NCBI GenBank assembly: GCA_028684915.1 | Contig: JAQUEZ010000014.1 | Location: 1 to 63,233, forward strand | Direction of reading: 5' to 3' | From: Desulfobulbus sp. | GTDB taxonomy: Bacteria; Desulfobacterota; Desulfobulbia; Desulfobulbales; Desulfobulbaceae | Length of the DNA: 63,233 nt | In this document: in pieces, positions 10,012 to 18,441 of the stretch | Numbering within the stretch: position 1 is the stretch's first letter | Layout: each line of letters opens with the position of its first letter | Position numbers and translations under genes: made by a program | The notes under the pieces: generated by a model | The model's database searches: none | Seen by the model: the letters and a program-made list of their open reading frames with translations, nothing else | What the model was told of the DNA's origin: nothing

Positions 10012-10821
10012 CTATTTTACCTGCTCGATGGAAAAATGCGGGGGGAGCGTCAGCCGGAAGACGTTTGTCCCCCGCAACGAAAAGGCGTAGATCTTCTCCA
10101 CCTGCAACTGCACATCACCGGTAACCGCCTCACCGCTCACATCGACCTTCTCCGGCCAAAGCAAGTCTTTTTCAGCACCCTTTGCAGATCGCACCGTCCC
10201 GCTGTACCGCAGGTCCAGGACCTGATTTCCTGATTGATCCACGAGAAGATGGCGCTGAATTTGCCCCTGCTTGCCCGCCAGGAGTACATAATGGGTCAGC
10301 TTCCGCCGGTCCTGCCAGATGTACCAGTACCCCTGCCCTGCCTCGTCCAGTAAAGGCTCCACCGTGGTCACCTGGTTCGGATCGACATACCCACCGAGAT
10401 AGGCAAAAAGATCTGTGGTCTGGATGGAATCGGCCATATAGCTGTGCCAAAATTTGGAATCGGTTTTTCCCTGGTAGACCTCAGCGGCTCGATTATCGAC
10501 AAAGGTGAACCGATTACCGTCGGAGACCACCAGAATCAGGGCCCGGCCCAGGGGATCATTGGCGGAAAATCTGAGCATTGCCGGCTGCTTCATCTGGACC
10601 ACCGCATCGATCCCCCCTTTGCTGCCGAGCACATTCCAGCGAAGGCGATAGTCGGCATCAACGGCGCTAGGATGAGGAAAATGTAGAAAACGAGACCAGG
10701 TATCCAGCGCCTGCTGGCTCTCACCTGCGGCAAGAGGGGTGGTTTTGGGGAGTTTACCAGCACAGCCTGCCAGCAGCAGGCAACAGAGTACGGCCGCCCA
10801 TCGGAGCCCTGCTGTACTCAT
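10012..10821 (-). CDS. LolA/LolB-fold outer-membrane lipoprotein
   Basis: A 269-residue lipoprotein with lipobox LLAGC (Cys20), followed by an extended beta-rich region like LolB/DUF4292 proteins that carry or insert lipoproteins at the outer membrane. Segments such as LRWNVLGSKGGIDAVVQM and DPLGRALILVVSDGNRFTF fit that fold. Its ATG overlaps the stop of the upstream TPR gene by one base (TAATG), so it is translationally coupled to that lipoprotein. The assignment to LolB proper is tentative. Confidence 0.7.
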   Translation of the reverse strand: MSTAGLRWAAVLCCLLLAGCAGKLPKTTPLAAGESQQALDTWSRFLHFPHPSAVDADYRLRWNVLGSKGGIDAVVQMKQPAMLRFSANDPLGRALILVVSDGNRFTFVDNRAAEVYQGKTDSKFWHSYMADSIQTTDLFAYLGGYVDPNQVTTVEPLLDEAGQGYWYIWQDRRKLTHYVLLAGKQGQIQRHLLVDQSGNQVLDLRYSGTVRSAKGAEKDLLWPEKVDVSGEAVTGDVQLQVEKIYAFSLRGTNVFRLTLPPHFSIEQVK

Positions 10822-12575
10822 TACCGGCCACCCTGTTTTTCCAGAATCCTGATCTTCTCCAAAATCCGTTTTTTCTCCTGCTCATCCTCCTTGGAGAGTT
10901 TGAGCGCCTTTTTATAGGTGCGCAGGGCATCACGCACCCTGCCGCTTTCCAAGTAGACATCGCCCAGATGGTCAAGGATGGCGGCATCGTCGGGTGACAG
11001 CTTGACCGCGGTTTCCAACTCCTTGGTTGCCTGGTCCAGTTTTCCCAGGCGATAATAGACCCAGCCGAGGCTGTCGTGAATATAGCCGTTTTCCGGTTTG
11101 ATCTCGATTGCCCGCCGGATGTATTCCAGGGCCTGATCGAGATTGACCTGGGTGTCGGCCCAACTATAACCAACGAAATTCAGGGCTGCAGCATGATCGG
11201 GTTTAAGATCGATGATCTTCTCCATGATCGCCAGGGCAGCCTCGTGATCACCGTCGCCTTCAAGCAGCAGTCCATATTCGTAGAGCAGGTCGCCATCATT
11301 AGGAAAGGCGTCAATACCCTGGAGCAGGACTTTCTTACTCAAGTCATCGCGGCCTTCCAACTGATGCAATCCCGCCAGCATGATATACAACTCGCTGTTG
11401 CGCAGTGGCCCGGAACTGATCTGGTGTTCAAGGAGTTCCAGGGCTTGGTCAAGCTTGTCTTGTTCGCGAAGAATGCGCACCTGGAGAAAAAAGGCGTCGG
11501 CATATTCGGGCGCTGTGGGTTCAATCAAGCGCACCTGTTTCAAGGCCTTGCCGAGTCGCCCCTGCTGCACCTGCAAAACGGCGAGGAAGTAACGGGCCTC
11601 GGGCAAATTTTCTCGGGTCAGGAGCTTCTCGACAATGGCAATGGCCTTATCATAGTGTTTTTGCTTGGCATAGAGGCGGGCTATAGTCAGATCAACTCGC
11701 TGCGGCTGCTCGGCAATGGTTTTAAGGCGATTGAGTTCGGCCAGGGCCTGGGAATCTTTTTTCTGCAGCAGATACACATGCACCAGGGCCACGCGGGCAG
11801 ACTCGTTTCCCCCGTCCTTCTCGACCAGTTCCCGATACAGCTTGACCGCCTCATCATAGCGACCTGACTTGACCAGTACCTCGCCCAGTTCCATATTCAA
11901 ATCCGATGACCAGTTGCGCTTCAGGGCCCGCTGATAATGATCGACCGCATCGTCGGTTTTGCCCTCTGCCTGCCGCATTCGTGCCATGAGGATATGACCA
12001 AGATAGGAGTTGGGTTCACGAACAAGAATGCGGGAGAGGAGTGGTTCTGCCCGTTCCGGCTGTTCCGCATTGATATACATCTCCGAGAGCAACAGCAGGA
12101 TAGCGGCATCATCGGGGTGCCGTTCGCTGATCAACTGATACTGGTGCATGGCCTCGGTGGTTTTCTTCTGCCGCAACAAAACCTTTGCATAGAGCATACG
12201 CATACCGGTCTTGTCGGGATGGCCCTGGAGATAATCGGCCAACCAGGAGGAAGCCTCACTGGTTCGTTCCAATCTGAGCAAAAGAATCGGGATCTTTTCA
12301 CTGATATAGTCGGCCTGTTCATCACAGATCAGCGCCTTCTGATAAAACTCCAGCGCCTCTTCAAACTGGAGCAGCAACTCCGAATGACGGCCCCAGAGGA
12401 AGTAAAAGCTGGAACAACTGCGATCGACATCGCCGCTGGCAGGAGCCGGGGGACGATTGGCGGACACACTGGTATCCGGTGCCTTAGCGGTATCCGCACA
12501 GCCGCTGAGCAAAGCGGTCAGACACCACAGGGTAACAAGACTTCGGCAACAGGAACGAAAACTTAAGCCTGACAT
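10821..12575 (-). CDS. TPR-repeat lipoprotein
   Basis: A 584-residue lipoprotein (lipobox LLSGC, Cys26) made almost wholly of tetratricopeptide repeats. A clear C-terminal set reads AAALNFVGYSWADTQ, GYIHDSLGWVYYRLGKLD and AAILDHLGDVYLESGRV. Such proteins are protein-interaction scaffolds in the periplasm or outer membrane, and this one is encoded directly before a LolB-like lipoprotein with a one-base overlap, so the pair may work together in envelope assembly. Its own ATG overlaps the stop of tmk by one base, which makes tmk, the TPR gene and the LolB-like gene one coupled unit. Confidence 0.85.
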   Translation of the reverse strand: MSGLSFRSCCRSLVTLWCLTALLSGCADTAKAPDTSVSANRPPAPASGDVDRSCSSFYFLWGRHSELLLQFEEALEFYQKALICDEQADYISEKIPILLLRLERTSEASSWLADYLQGHPDKTGMRMLYAKVLLRQKKTTEAMHQYQLISERHPDDAAILLLLSEMYINAEQPERAEPLLSRILVREPNSYLGHILMARMRQAEGKTDDAVDHYQRALKRNWSSDLNMELGEVLVKSGRYDEAVKLYRELVEKDGGNESARVALVHVYLLQKKDSQALAELNRLKTIAEQPQRVDLTIARLYAKQKHYDKAIAIVEKLLTRENLPEARYFLAVLQVQQGRLGKALKQVRLIEPTAPEYADAFFLQVRILREQDKLDQALELLEHQISSGPLRNSELYIMLAGLHQLEGRDDLSKKVLLQGIDAFPNDGDLLYEYGLLLEGDGDHEAALAIMEKIIDLKPDHAAALNFVGYSWADTQVNLDQALEYIRRAIEIKPENGYIHDSLGWVYYRLGKLDQATKELETAVKLSPDDAAILDHLGDVYLESGRVRDALRTYKKALKLSKEDEQEKKRILEKIRILEKQGGR

Positions 12576-13183
12576 TACACACCTTTGTTGGCAACCAATG
12601 GCAGAACCGCTTCACGGATGGAGGCCTGAACCTCCGATATCGGACGAGCAGCATGAATGCGTACTATACAGCGGTGGTCGAAGGATGCAAAGAGCGCAGC
12701 CACCTTTTCCAGCTGATCCTGCTGTTCAAAATCGTTGAGCGCATCACCACGAATATTGCGGATACGGGCAACACTGTCCGCCGGAGTCTGGGTGAGCAGG
12801 ATCACCAGATCCGGCACCGGAGCAAAATCGTGACAGGCAAAAATATCCTTCGCATCCAGACCCGCCGCCCCTTGGTAGGCTGCGGTGGAAAAATAGTAAC
12901 GATCCGTCAGCACGATCAGCCCCGCATGCAACGCCGGCAGAATGCACTCCCGCACATGCTGACGTCGATCTTGAAGAAAAAGTTCCAGTTCCTGCTCCAG
13001 ACTTACCTGCCCCCTGTTGCTATACAGGGCACGGATCTGTTTGCCGTAGGGTCCATCGGTGGGTTCCCGTGTCTCGACCACGGTGAAGCCCTGATCGCGT
13101 AAAAACGAGGCCAACATCGGCAACTGAGTCGACTTACCGGTGCCGTCGATGCCTTCAAAGGCAATGAGTACGCCCTGCTTCAT
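12575..13183 (-). CDS. tmk: thymidylate kinase
   Basis: A 202-residue enzyme that phosphorylates dTMP to dTDP for DNA synthesis. The P-loop FEGIDGTGKSTQ is near the N-terminus, REPTDGPYGKQIR is the dTMP-binding segment and TDRYYFS is the DRY-type motif. The ATG at 13183 is preferred to the one at 13195 because GGAGG lies a few bases upstream and the ATGA overlap with the pdxA stop is a normal coupling arrangement. Confidence 0.95.
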   Translation of the reverse strand: MKQGVLIAFEGIDGTGKSTQLPMLASFLRDQGFTVVETREPTDGPYGKQIRALYSNRGQVSLEQELELFLQDRRQHVRECILPALHAGLIVLTDRYYFSTAAYQGAAGLDAKDIFACHDFAPVPDLVILLTQTPADSVARIRNIRGDALNDFEQQDQLEKVAALFASFDHRCIVRIHAARPISEVQASIREAVLPLVANKGV

Positions 13184-14199
13184 CCCTGCCTCCACTGACG
13201 CCGATGGACGACGATAGACTGGGCCATGAGCAGTGCCGCCTGCAGGCTGAAGGGATCGGCCTGGTTGGTACCGGCAATGTCGTAGGCCGTGCCGTGATCG
13301 ACTGAAGTGCGCACGATGGGCAATCCAAGGGTAACATTGACCCCGTCGGCGAAATGGAGCAGTTTAAAAGGAATCAATCCCTGGTCATGGTACATGCAAA
13401 TAACCGCATCAAATTGGCCGCCTGCGGCCTTGTGAAAGATAGTGTCCGGGGGCCAGGGGCCGGAAAGTTCCGCCTTAATTCCTGCACGTTTTAAGGCCGG
13501 TACGATAAGACGATTTTCTTCATCGCCGAAAAGCCCTTCTTCGCCCGCGTGGGGATTAAGCGCCGCCACTGCGATCCTCGGCCTAGCTATGCCGAAGTCT
13601 CTTTGCAAGGACAGGCTGGTGGTTTGAATACAGTCGATAATTTCCTCAGTCGTCAGAAGTTCGCTGACTCGGCTCAGAGCCACATGGATGGTCACGAGTA
13701 CCACCCGCAGCGTAGGTCCGGCCAGCATCATGCGTACGTTTGTGTTCCCGGTCAGGGCTGCCAACATTTCCGTATGCCCAGGATAGGTATAACCGGCCTC
13801 CTGTAAACTCTTCTTGCTGATTGGGCAGGTCACCAGCGCACTGCAGGTACCCTGTTGAATCAATTCAACTGCCTTCTCGATATACCTCCCCATGGCTTTA
13901 CCGGTTGCCGCGTCGGGGGCGCCCCATCGAATCGGCAAAGGCAAAGACTCCCCCACCTGAACAACAGGCAGCGAACCTGGGATGATCATTTCCCCAGGAC
14001 TCCAGGAGACGATGGCAAGGGATACGCCAAGCAAAGCGGCAGCCAGTGTAAGCACGCCGATATCGCCGAGGACGACACTATTGACCACCGCCGAGGACTG
14101 CTGGGCAAAAAGTCGGCAGATAATCTCCGGACCAATGCTGGCAGGGCAGCCCATAGTGATGGCCACAGGTTGAGGGACTGATTGAGCTAAGGTTTCCAT
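13180..14199 (-). CDS. pdxA: 4-hydroxythreonine-4-phosphate dehydrogenase
   Basis: A 339-residue NAD-dependent enzyme of the DXP-dependent pyridoxal 5-phosphate pathway. Family segments are VAITMGCPASIGPEI at the N-terminus, YPGHTEMLAALTG, LNPHAGEEGLFGDEE and CMYHDQGLIPFKLLHF; the conserved histidines of the metal site lie in these. The start at 14199 (METLAQ) is chosen because AGGAG lies 7 bases upstream; an upstream TTG at 14214 is possible. It overlaps tmk by 4 bases. Confidence 0.95.
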   Translation of the reverse strand: METLAQSVPQPVAITMGCPASIGPEIICRLFAQQSSAVVNSVVLGDIGVLTLAAALLGVSLAIVSWSPGEMIIPGSLPVVQVGESLPLPIRWGAPDAATGKAMGRYIEKAVELIQQGTCSALVTCPISKKSLQEAGYTYPGHTEMLAALTGNTNVRMMLAGPTLRVVLVTIHVALSRVSELLTTEEIIDCIQTTSLSLQRDFGIARPRIAVAALNPHAGEEGLFGDEENRLIVPALKRAGIKAELSGPWPPDTIFHKAAGGQFDAVICMYHDQGLIPFKLLHFADGVNVTLGLPIVRTSVDHGTAYDIAGTNQADPFSLQAALLMAQSIVVHRRQWRQG

Positions 14200-14210
14200 A
14201 CGACTGCTCC

Positions 14211-14609
14211 TCAAAGGGAAGAATCAAAGGCATTTTCGATATGTTCGATTTGGGCGGTCTCCATTCCCGGCTCCGAGACAACGGAGATCACATCGAAACG
14301 GGCATTGCATTCGCCGCACTGATGCGTCTGGAGATACTCCATGGCCACCCGGCAGATTCGCTGCTGCTTGCGCAAATCAACAGCCTCCAAGGGAGATCCG
14401 AAAACGAGTTGGCTACGGGATTTAACCTCGACAAAAACCAGTACACCAGCTTTTTGGGCGATAATATCTATCTCGCCAAATCGCTTGCGATAGTTAGTGG
14501 CCACGACGGCATAGCCACGCCGGGTGAGGTATTCTAAGGCCTGGAGTTCGCCCCACTGACCGGTTTTTTGCGCGGAGGAAATCGGTTTTTTCTTCCAGAA
14601 CATATTCAC
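14211..14609 (-). CDS. YraN/UPF0102 family predicted nuclease
   Basis: A 132-residue member of the YraN family with a restriction-endonuclease-like fold. The motif GEIDIIAQK followed by LVFVEVKSRS gives the D...ExK catalytic pattern. Its biological substrate is not established; in many genomes the gene sits beside rnhB as it does here (12 bp downstream of rnhB). Confidence 0.9.
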   Translation of the reverse strand: MNMFWKKKPISSAQKTGQWGELQALEYLTRRGYAVVATNYRKRFGEIDIIAQKAGVLVFVEVKSRSQLVFGSPLEAVDLRKQQRICRVAMEYLQTHQCGECNARFDVISVVSEPGMETAQIEHIENAFDSSL

Positions 14610-14621
14610 CTCGAACCCTGG

Positions 14622-15332
14622 TTAGGTTGACCACAGTCCATGTTGATTGGGAGGAGAGAGCGTCTCTGCCTGCAGCAATTCAGCGACTCCGCGGAAGGTG
14701 CGCCTGTGAAGCTCACAGGGACCATAACGTTGGAGATTTTCCCGATGCACTTTCGTCGGGTAGCCCTGGTGTCGATCAAAACCATACACAGGGAATTGTT
14801 CATGGGCATCCAGCATCAGGTGATCACGGGTCACTTTGGCAACAATGGAGGCCGCAGCAATAGAGGCACTTTTAGATTCCCCTTTTATGAGGGGCAACTG
14901 GGAGGTGGGAAGGGGAATCTTAAATTTACCGTCCACTAAAAGAAAATCAGGAACAGCGCCTCCAGCACCTTGGTGGCAACTCGAAACCGCACGTCGCATG
15001 GCAAGCAGTGAAGCCTGAAGAATATTGAGCGCTTCAATCTCCCGCGCATCGGCCATGCCAACACCGATAACCGCCGGACTCTCTTGCAAAAGAGCGAAAA
15101 GCGCTTCCCGTTTGCGAGCGCTCAGAGTTTTGGAATCAAAAAACAATTCCGTCTGTTGCTCGGGATGCAAGAGAACGCAGGAGGCAACCACCGGTCCGGC
15201 CAGTGGACCTCGGCCGGCCTCATCCACACCGGCAACACGTGAAAAGCCCTGGGTATAGAGTGCCCGTTCCAGGGCAAAGGTATCCGGCAGGCACTGGGGA
15301 TCAGGGAGAGAAGCCAGAAGGTGCGAATTCAT
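14622..15332 (-). CDS. rnhB: ribonuclease HII
   Basis: A 236-residue RNase HII that cuts RNA in RNA-DNA hybrids and starts removal of misincorporated ribonucleotides. The hallmark VAGVDEAGRGPLAGPVVA carries the first catalytic Asp-Glu pair; later segments FLLVDGKFKIP and HQGYPTKVH are typical. A longer N-terminus than the E. coli enzyme (198 residues) is present. Confidence 0.95.
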   Translation of the reverse strand: MNSHLLASLPDPQCLPDTFALERALYTQGFSRVAGVDEAGRGPLAGPVVASCVLLHPEQQTELFFDSKTLSARKREALFALLQESPAVIGVGMADAREIEALNILQASLLAMRRAVSSCHQGAGGAVPDFLLVDGKFKIPLPTSQLPLIKGESKSASIAAASIVAKVTRDHLMLDAHEQFPVYGFDRHQGYPTKVHRENLQRYGPCELHRRTFRGVAELLQAETLSPPNQHGLWST

Positions 15333-15380
15333 TGGGATAGGAGATAAAAGGACTTCACTGGGCGTTTCTCAGGGTGGGCC

Positions 15381-15428
15381 CAAAAAGAAACAGGCATCCA
15401 ACCATCTTGACGATGCCTGGATGCCTGT
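15381..15428 (-). terminator. intrinsic terminator after rplS
   Basis: Inverted arms ACAGGCATCCA (15390-15400) and TGGATGCCTGT (15418-15428). Read on the minus strand they are followed by a T-rich tract (15381-15389). It ends the ribosomal-protein transcript between rplS and rnhB, so rnhB probably has its own promoter or is reached by read-through. Confidence 0.75.
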
Positions 15429-15485
15429 CCATGGAAAAGAGATGGTTGCCGGAAGAAGGACTCTATCCGGACACCGGCCTCTCTA

Positions 15486-15833
15486 TCAGTTAATGCCCCG
15501 CTCACGAATACGTGCTGCTTTACCACGACGCTCGCGCAGGTAATAAAGACGGGAACGACGAACACGGCCCTGAGTGACCAGCTCTACTTTCTCAATTCGC
15601 GGCGAATGCAAGGCAAAAGTCTTTTCAACGCCAACTCCGTGGGAAATTTTGCGAACGGTAAAGGTGGCGTTCATGGTGCCGCGTTTACGTTTCAGGACGA
15701 CGCCCTGGAATACCTGGACACGTTCTTTATTTCCCTCAATGATGCGGATGTGTACCTTTACGGTATCGCCGGGACGAAAATCCGGCATATCAAAACGCAT
15801 CTGCTCCATATCAATCTTATCTAAAATATTCAT
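15486..15833 (-). CDS. rplS: 50S ribosomal protein L19
   Basis: A 115-residue L19, the same length as the E. coli protein. It contains [31 protein letters not shown] and the C-terminal [18 protein letters not shown]. The ATG at 15833 is chosen over an in-frame ATG at 15869 because it restores the family length and has GGAG at normal spacing. Confidence 0.97.
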   Translation of the reverse strand: MNILDKIDMEQMRFDMPDFRPGDTVKVHIRIIEGNKERVQVFQGVVLKRKRGTMNATFTVRKISHGVGVEKTFALHSPRIEKVELVTQGRVRRSRLYYLRERRGKAARIRERGIN

Positions 15834-15971
15834 CGCCATCTCCATTGATTTACGACCGGGGGGGTTCATCCGACAGCCCTGTCGATGGATGCCTCCAAAT
15901 CATCCCAAAATATATCTGACTCAACTATTATCGTATGATGAACAGCTCGCATCCAAGACAGAAGCTGTTGT

Positions 15972-16550
15972 TTATTGGTCCTCTTCCCACTGATCCGATC
16001 GTCCGAGCAATCGATCAAGGATGATCGATGCCGCCGAACGAACCGAGAGATGGTTGAATTCGGTAGGCCCGCTTAAAGGGGGCAACACGCCATCGACCAT
16101 CTCCATTACTTCCGGGCAGAGGCCCCACGCGGTACCGAACAAGAGCAGCACCGGTATTTCCTGACGAATCATCTCCCGAATTGCGCCATAGGATCGCGTA
16201 TTTTCCTGTCTCTTGGCACAGGTAGCGAAGATCAGGGGCCTGACACCACCGTAGTGGGCCGTCGCCTTTTCAAGTGCCTCGTCAATTGTGGCACAGATCC
16301 GAACGATCGACAAAGCGTTCTGCCGATCAGGATTGACTGTTGCCCCATAGCCCTCAGTCCAGTGGCCGACGATTTGGCCCGCTAGCTCCTGCTGCTCTTT
16401 AAAGGGTGTGATCACCCAGTAAGAGCCGACCCCGTAGGTTCGTCCTGCCCTCGCTATATCGTGCAGGTCCAGGTTGGTCACCGCCGAACCGATGGTCTCA
16501 CCTATCCGATTCACCACCGGGTAGTGGACCAGGGCAACATCAACTTTCAC
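15972..16550 (-). CDS. SPOUT-type SAM-dependent RNA methyltransferase (PF09936 family)
   Basis: About 192 residues, read from a GTG at 16550 that overlaps the trmD stop by 11 bases. A longer frame open to 16676 would overlap trmD heavily and is not favoured. Recognisable segments are LVHYPVVNRIGETIGSAVTN, LHDIARAGRTYGV and the knot region LLFGTAWGLCPEVME. The family is found next to trmD in deltaproteobacteria, Thermotogae and others and is annotated as an RNA 2-O-ribose or related methyltransferase; its RNA target is not known. Confidence 0.85.
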   Translation of the reverse strand: MKVDVALVHYPVVNRIGETIGSAVTNLDLHDIARAGRTYGVGSYWVITPFKEQQELAGQIVGHWTEGYGATVNPDRQNALSIVRICATIDEALEKATAHYGGVRPLIFATCAKRQENTRSYGAIREMIRQEIPVLLLFGTAWGLCPEVMEMVDGVLPPLSGPTEFNHLSVRSAASIILDRLLGRSDQWEEDQ

Positions 16551-17322
16551 GTCCGTCCTCACTCGCCAGCGGCCTGGCTGCTGCGTCAACCCGGGCAAGC
16601 AATCCTGCCTGCCGGAGGATTTTGCGCTCGGCGGGTGTAAATGATATTTCTGCCAGAAGATCCGGGCGGCGCGCAAGGGTCAGCGTAACGGACTCAATCA
16701 GTCGATATCGAGCTACTGCCGCATGATCGCCGGAGAGCAAAACCTCCGGAGCCGCCATGTCCTCAAATATCCGCGGCCTGGTGTACTGCCGGTGTTTGAG
16801 CAGACCACAACTAAAACTGTCGTTGGTTGCGGATTCGCCACAACCAAGCACCCCGGGGAGCAGACGAATAACAGCGTCCAAAACGACCAAGGCAGCCAAT
16901 TCCCCACCGGTGAGCACATAGTCGCCGATGGACACCTCCTCATCGACATACCGCTGGCGGAATCGCTCATCCACTCCTTCGTATCGGCCGCAGACCAGAA
17001 TCAATTGATCATAGGTGGCCAAACGTTCGGCCATTTGCTGGTCGAACCGTTTACCTACCGGGCTCAACAGTACAACCCTCGAAGACAGCTCAACTTTGCG
17101 CGCGTCCTGCAGGCATGCGCTCAGGGGTTCAGGCTTCATTACCATCCCCTCACCACCGCCAAAGGGACGGTCATCGGTCATCTGGTGCCGATCAGTGGCG
17201 AAATCGCGAATATTGTGAACACCGACCTTAACCTTACCGTCAACCAAGGCCCGGCGGACAATACCTTCTTGCAGAGGAGAGACGAAAAATTCTGGGAAAA
17301 TGGTAAGAAAATCAAAGAACAT
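16540..17322 (-). CDS. trmD: tRNA (guanine37-N1)-methyltransferase
   Basis: A 260-residue SPOUT enzyme that methylates G37 of tRNAs to prevent frameshifting. It shows the N-terminal FFDFLTIFPEFF, RPFGGGEGMVMKPEPL, the trefoil-knot segments VVLLSPVGKRFDQQMAERL and LVCGRYEGVDERF, and SIGDYVLTGGELAALV. It is encoded in the conserved rpsP-khpA-rimM-trmD-rplS block. Confidence 0.97.
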   Translation of the reverse strand: MFFDFLTIFPEFFVSPLQEGIVRRALVDGKVKVGVHNIRDFATDRHQMTDDRPFGGGEGMVMKPEPLSACLQDARKVELSSRVVLLSPVGKRFDQQMAERLATYDQLILVCGRYEGVDERFRQRYVDEEVSIGDYVLTGGELAALVVLDAVIRLLPGVLGCGESATNDSFSCGLLKHRQYTRPRIFEDMAAPEVLLSGDHAAVARYRLIESVTLTLARRPDLLAEISFTPAERKILRQAGLLARVDAAARPLASEDGRES

Positions 17323-17339
17323 TAAATTTTGCTACCGTT

Positions 17340-17879
17340 TTACCCATTGATCTCGAGCAGTCCCTCCGGCAGATCGAGAGTGACGACACCTGCCTCGATG
17401 GAATGGATAAAGGCCTGCACAACCGGGATGAGGTATTCCTGCTTCCCCTGCCTGACCACGAGTATATCCTGTTCACCAGCACTGAGGAGATTCTCAGCCC
17501 GGCCGAGTTGCTGCCCACCCACGGTCTGGATAGTTTGACCGATAAGGGTGTGCAGATAAAATTCATCCGCGTCCAAGGGAGGAAGATCCTGCGTAGCCAG
17601 CCAAACTAATTGACCGACCAGGGATTCCGCCTTGTCGCGGGTGTCGCATTCCTGCAGACGAAGAATCACTTGATTGGAGCTGATTCTTGCCTGCCTTGTG
17701 GTGCATTCTACCTTTGGCCCATGCTCAGACTCGGAGAGATAGAGTCTGGTATACTGACCAAAACTTGCAGGCTGCGCGGTAAAAGGCCGTACCTTTAACT
17801 CTCCTTTGAGACCATGGGGGCGGGTTACCGTCCCCATGAGTACAAACGAGTGTTCAGCAAAAATATTTTCTTCAGCCAC
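17340..17879 (-). CDS. rimM: ribosome maturation factor RimM
   Basis: A 179-residue two-domain 16S processing factor. The N-terminal RimM domain contains VTRPHGLKGELKVRPF; the C-terminal PRC-barrel contains DEFYLHTLIGQTIQTVGG and IPVVQAFIHSIE. The start is a GTG whose G is shared with the TAG stop of khpA, showing tight coupling. Confidence 0.95.
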   Translation of the reverse strand: MAEENIFAEHSFVLMGTVTRPHGLKGELKVRPFTAQPASFGQYTRLYLSESEHGPKVECTTRQARISSNQVILRLQECDTRDKAESLVGQLVWLATQDLPPLDADEFYLHTLIGQTIQTVGGQQLGRAENLLSAGEQDILVVRQGKQEYLIPVVQAFIHSIEAGVVTLDLPEGLLEING

Positions 17880-18109
17880 TACTCGACGATTTCAAGCCTT
17901 GTACGTTTACCTTCACCGGAGACAGCAGCGGCAAGAACAGCACGCATAGCCCGTGCGGTTCGCCCCTGCTTGCCGATAACCTTCCCTAAATCTTCCTGGG
18001 CAACCCGCAATTCAAGAGTGACGGTTTCCTCGTCCTCCTGCTGGGTTACCTCGATTTTCTCGGGTTGGTCAACCAGCCTTCCGGCAATGAACTCGATCAG
18101 ATCTCTCAT
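17879..18109 (-). CDS. khpA: KH-domain RNA-binding protein
   Basis: A 76-residue KhpA/YlqC-type protein. The single KH domain has the GxxG loop as IGKQGR in LGKVIGKQGRTARAM. Relatives bind RNA and, with KhpB, affect cell division and sRNA stability in Gram-positives; here it lies in the rpsP-rimM operon, suggesting a ribosome or rRNA maturation role. It abuts rpsP with no gap. Confidence 0.93.
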   Translation of the reverse strand: MRDLIEFIAGRLVDQPEKIEVTQQEDEETVTLELRVAQEDLGKVIGKQGRTARAMRAVLAAAVSGEGKRTRLEIVE

Positions 18110-18367
18110 TTACGCCGCTGCGTCCACTCCGGCTGCCTGCTTCTTGATCAGGCTGGCAACGGTTTCCGTTGGGGTAGCGCCTTTTGCGATCCAACCCTGC
18201 AACTTCTCGTTGTCGATTTGGAGAATAACCGGGTTTTCCATCGGGTTATAGGTGCCAACGATATCAAGGAATTTACCATCGCGCGGCGCCTCACTGTTGG
18301 CGACAACGATACGGTAAAACGGTTGTTTTTTCCGACCCTTTCTTGTCAAACGAATACGAACTGCCAT
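18110..18367 (-). CDS. rpsP: 30S ribosomal protein S16
   Basis: An 85-residue S16 with the family start [25 protein letters not shown] and [21 protein letters not shown] strong GGAGG-type ribosome site lies just upstream. It is the second gene of a run that begins at ffh (74 bp away) with no terminator between. Confidence 0.97.
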   Translation of the reverse strand: MAVRIRLTRKGRKKQPFYRIVVANSEAPRDGKFLDIVGTYNPMENPVILQIDNEKLQGWIAKGATPTETVASLIKKQAAGVDAAA

Positions 18368-18441
18368 TGTCCTTTATCCTCCGGTGAAAATTGCTCCCGC
18401 AGTAATAACTGCCGAGCCTCATTGAGTTTATACTGTAACTA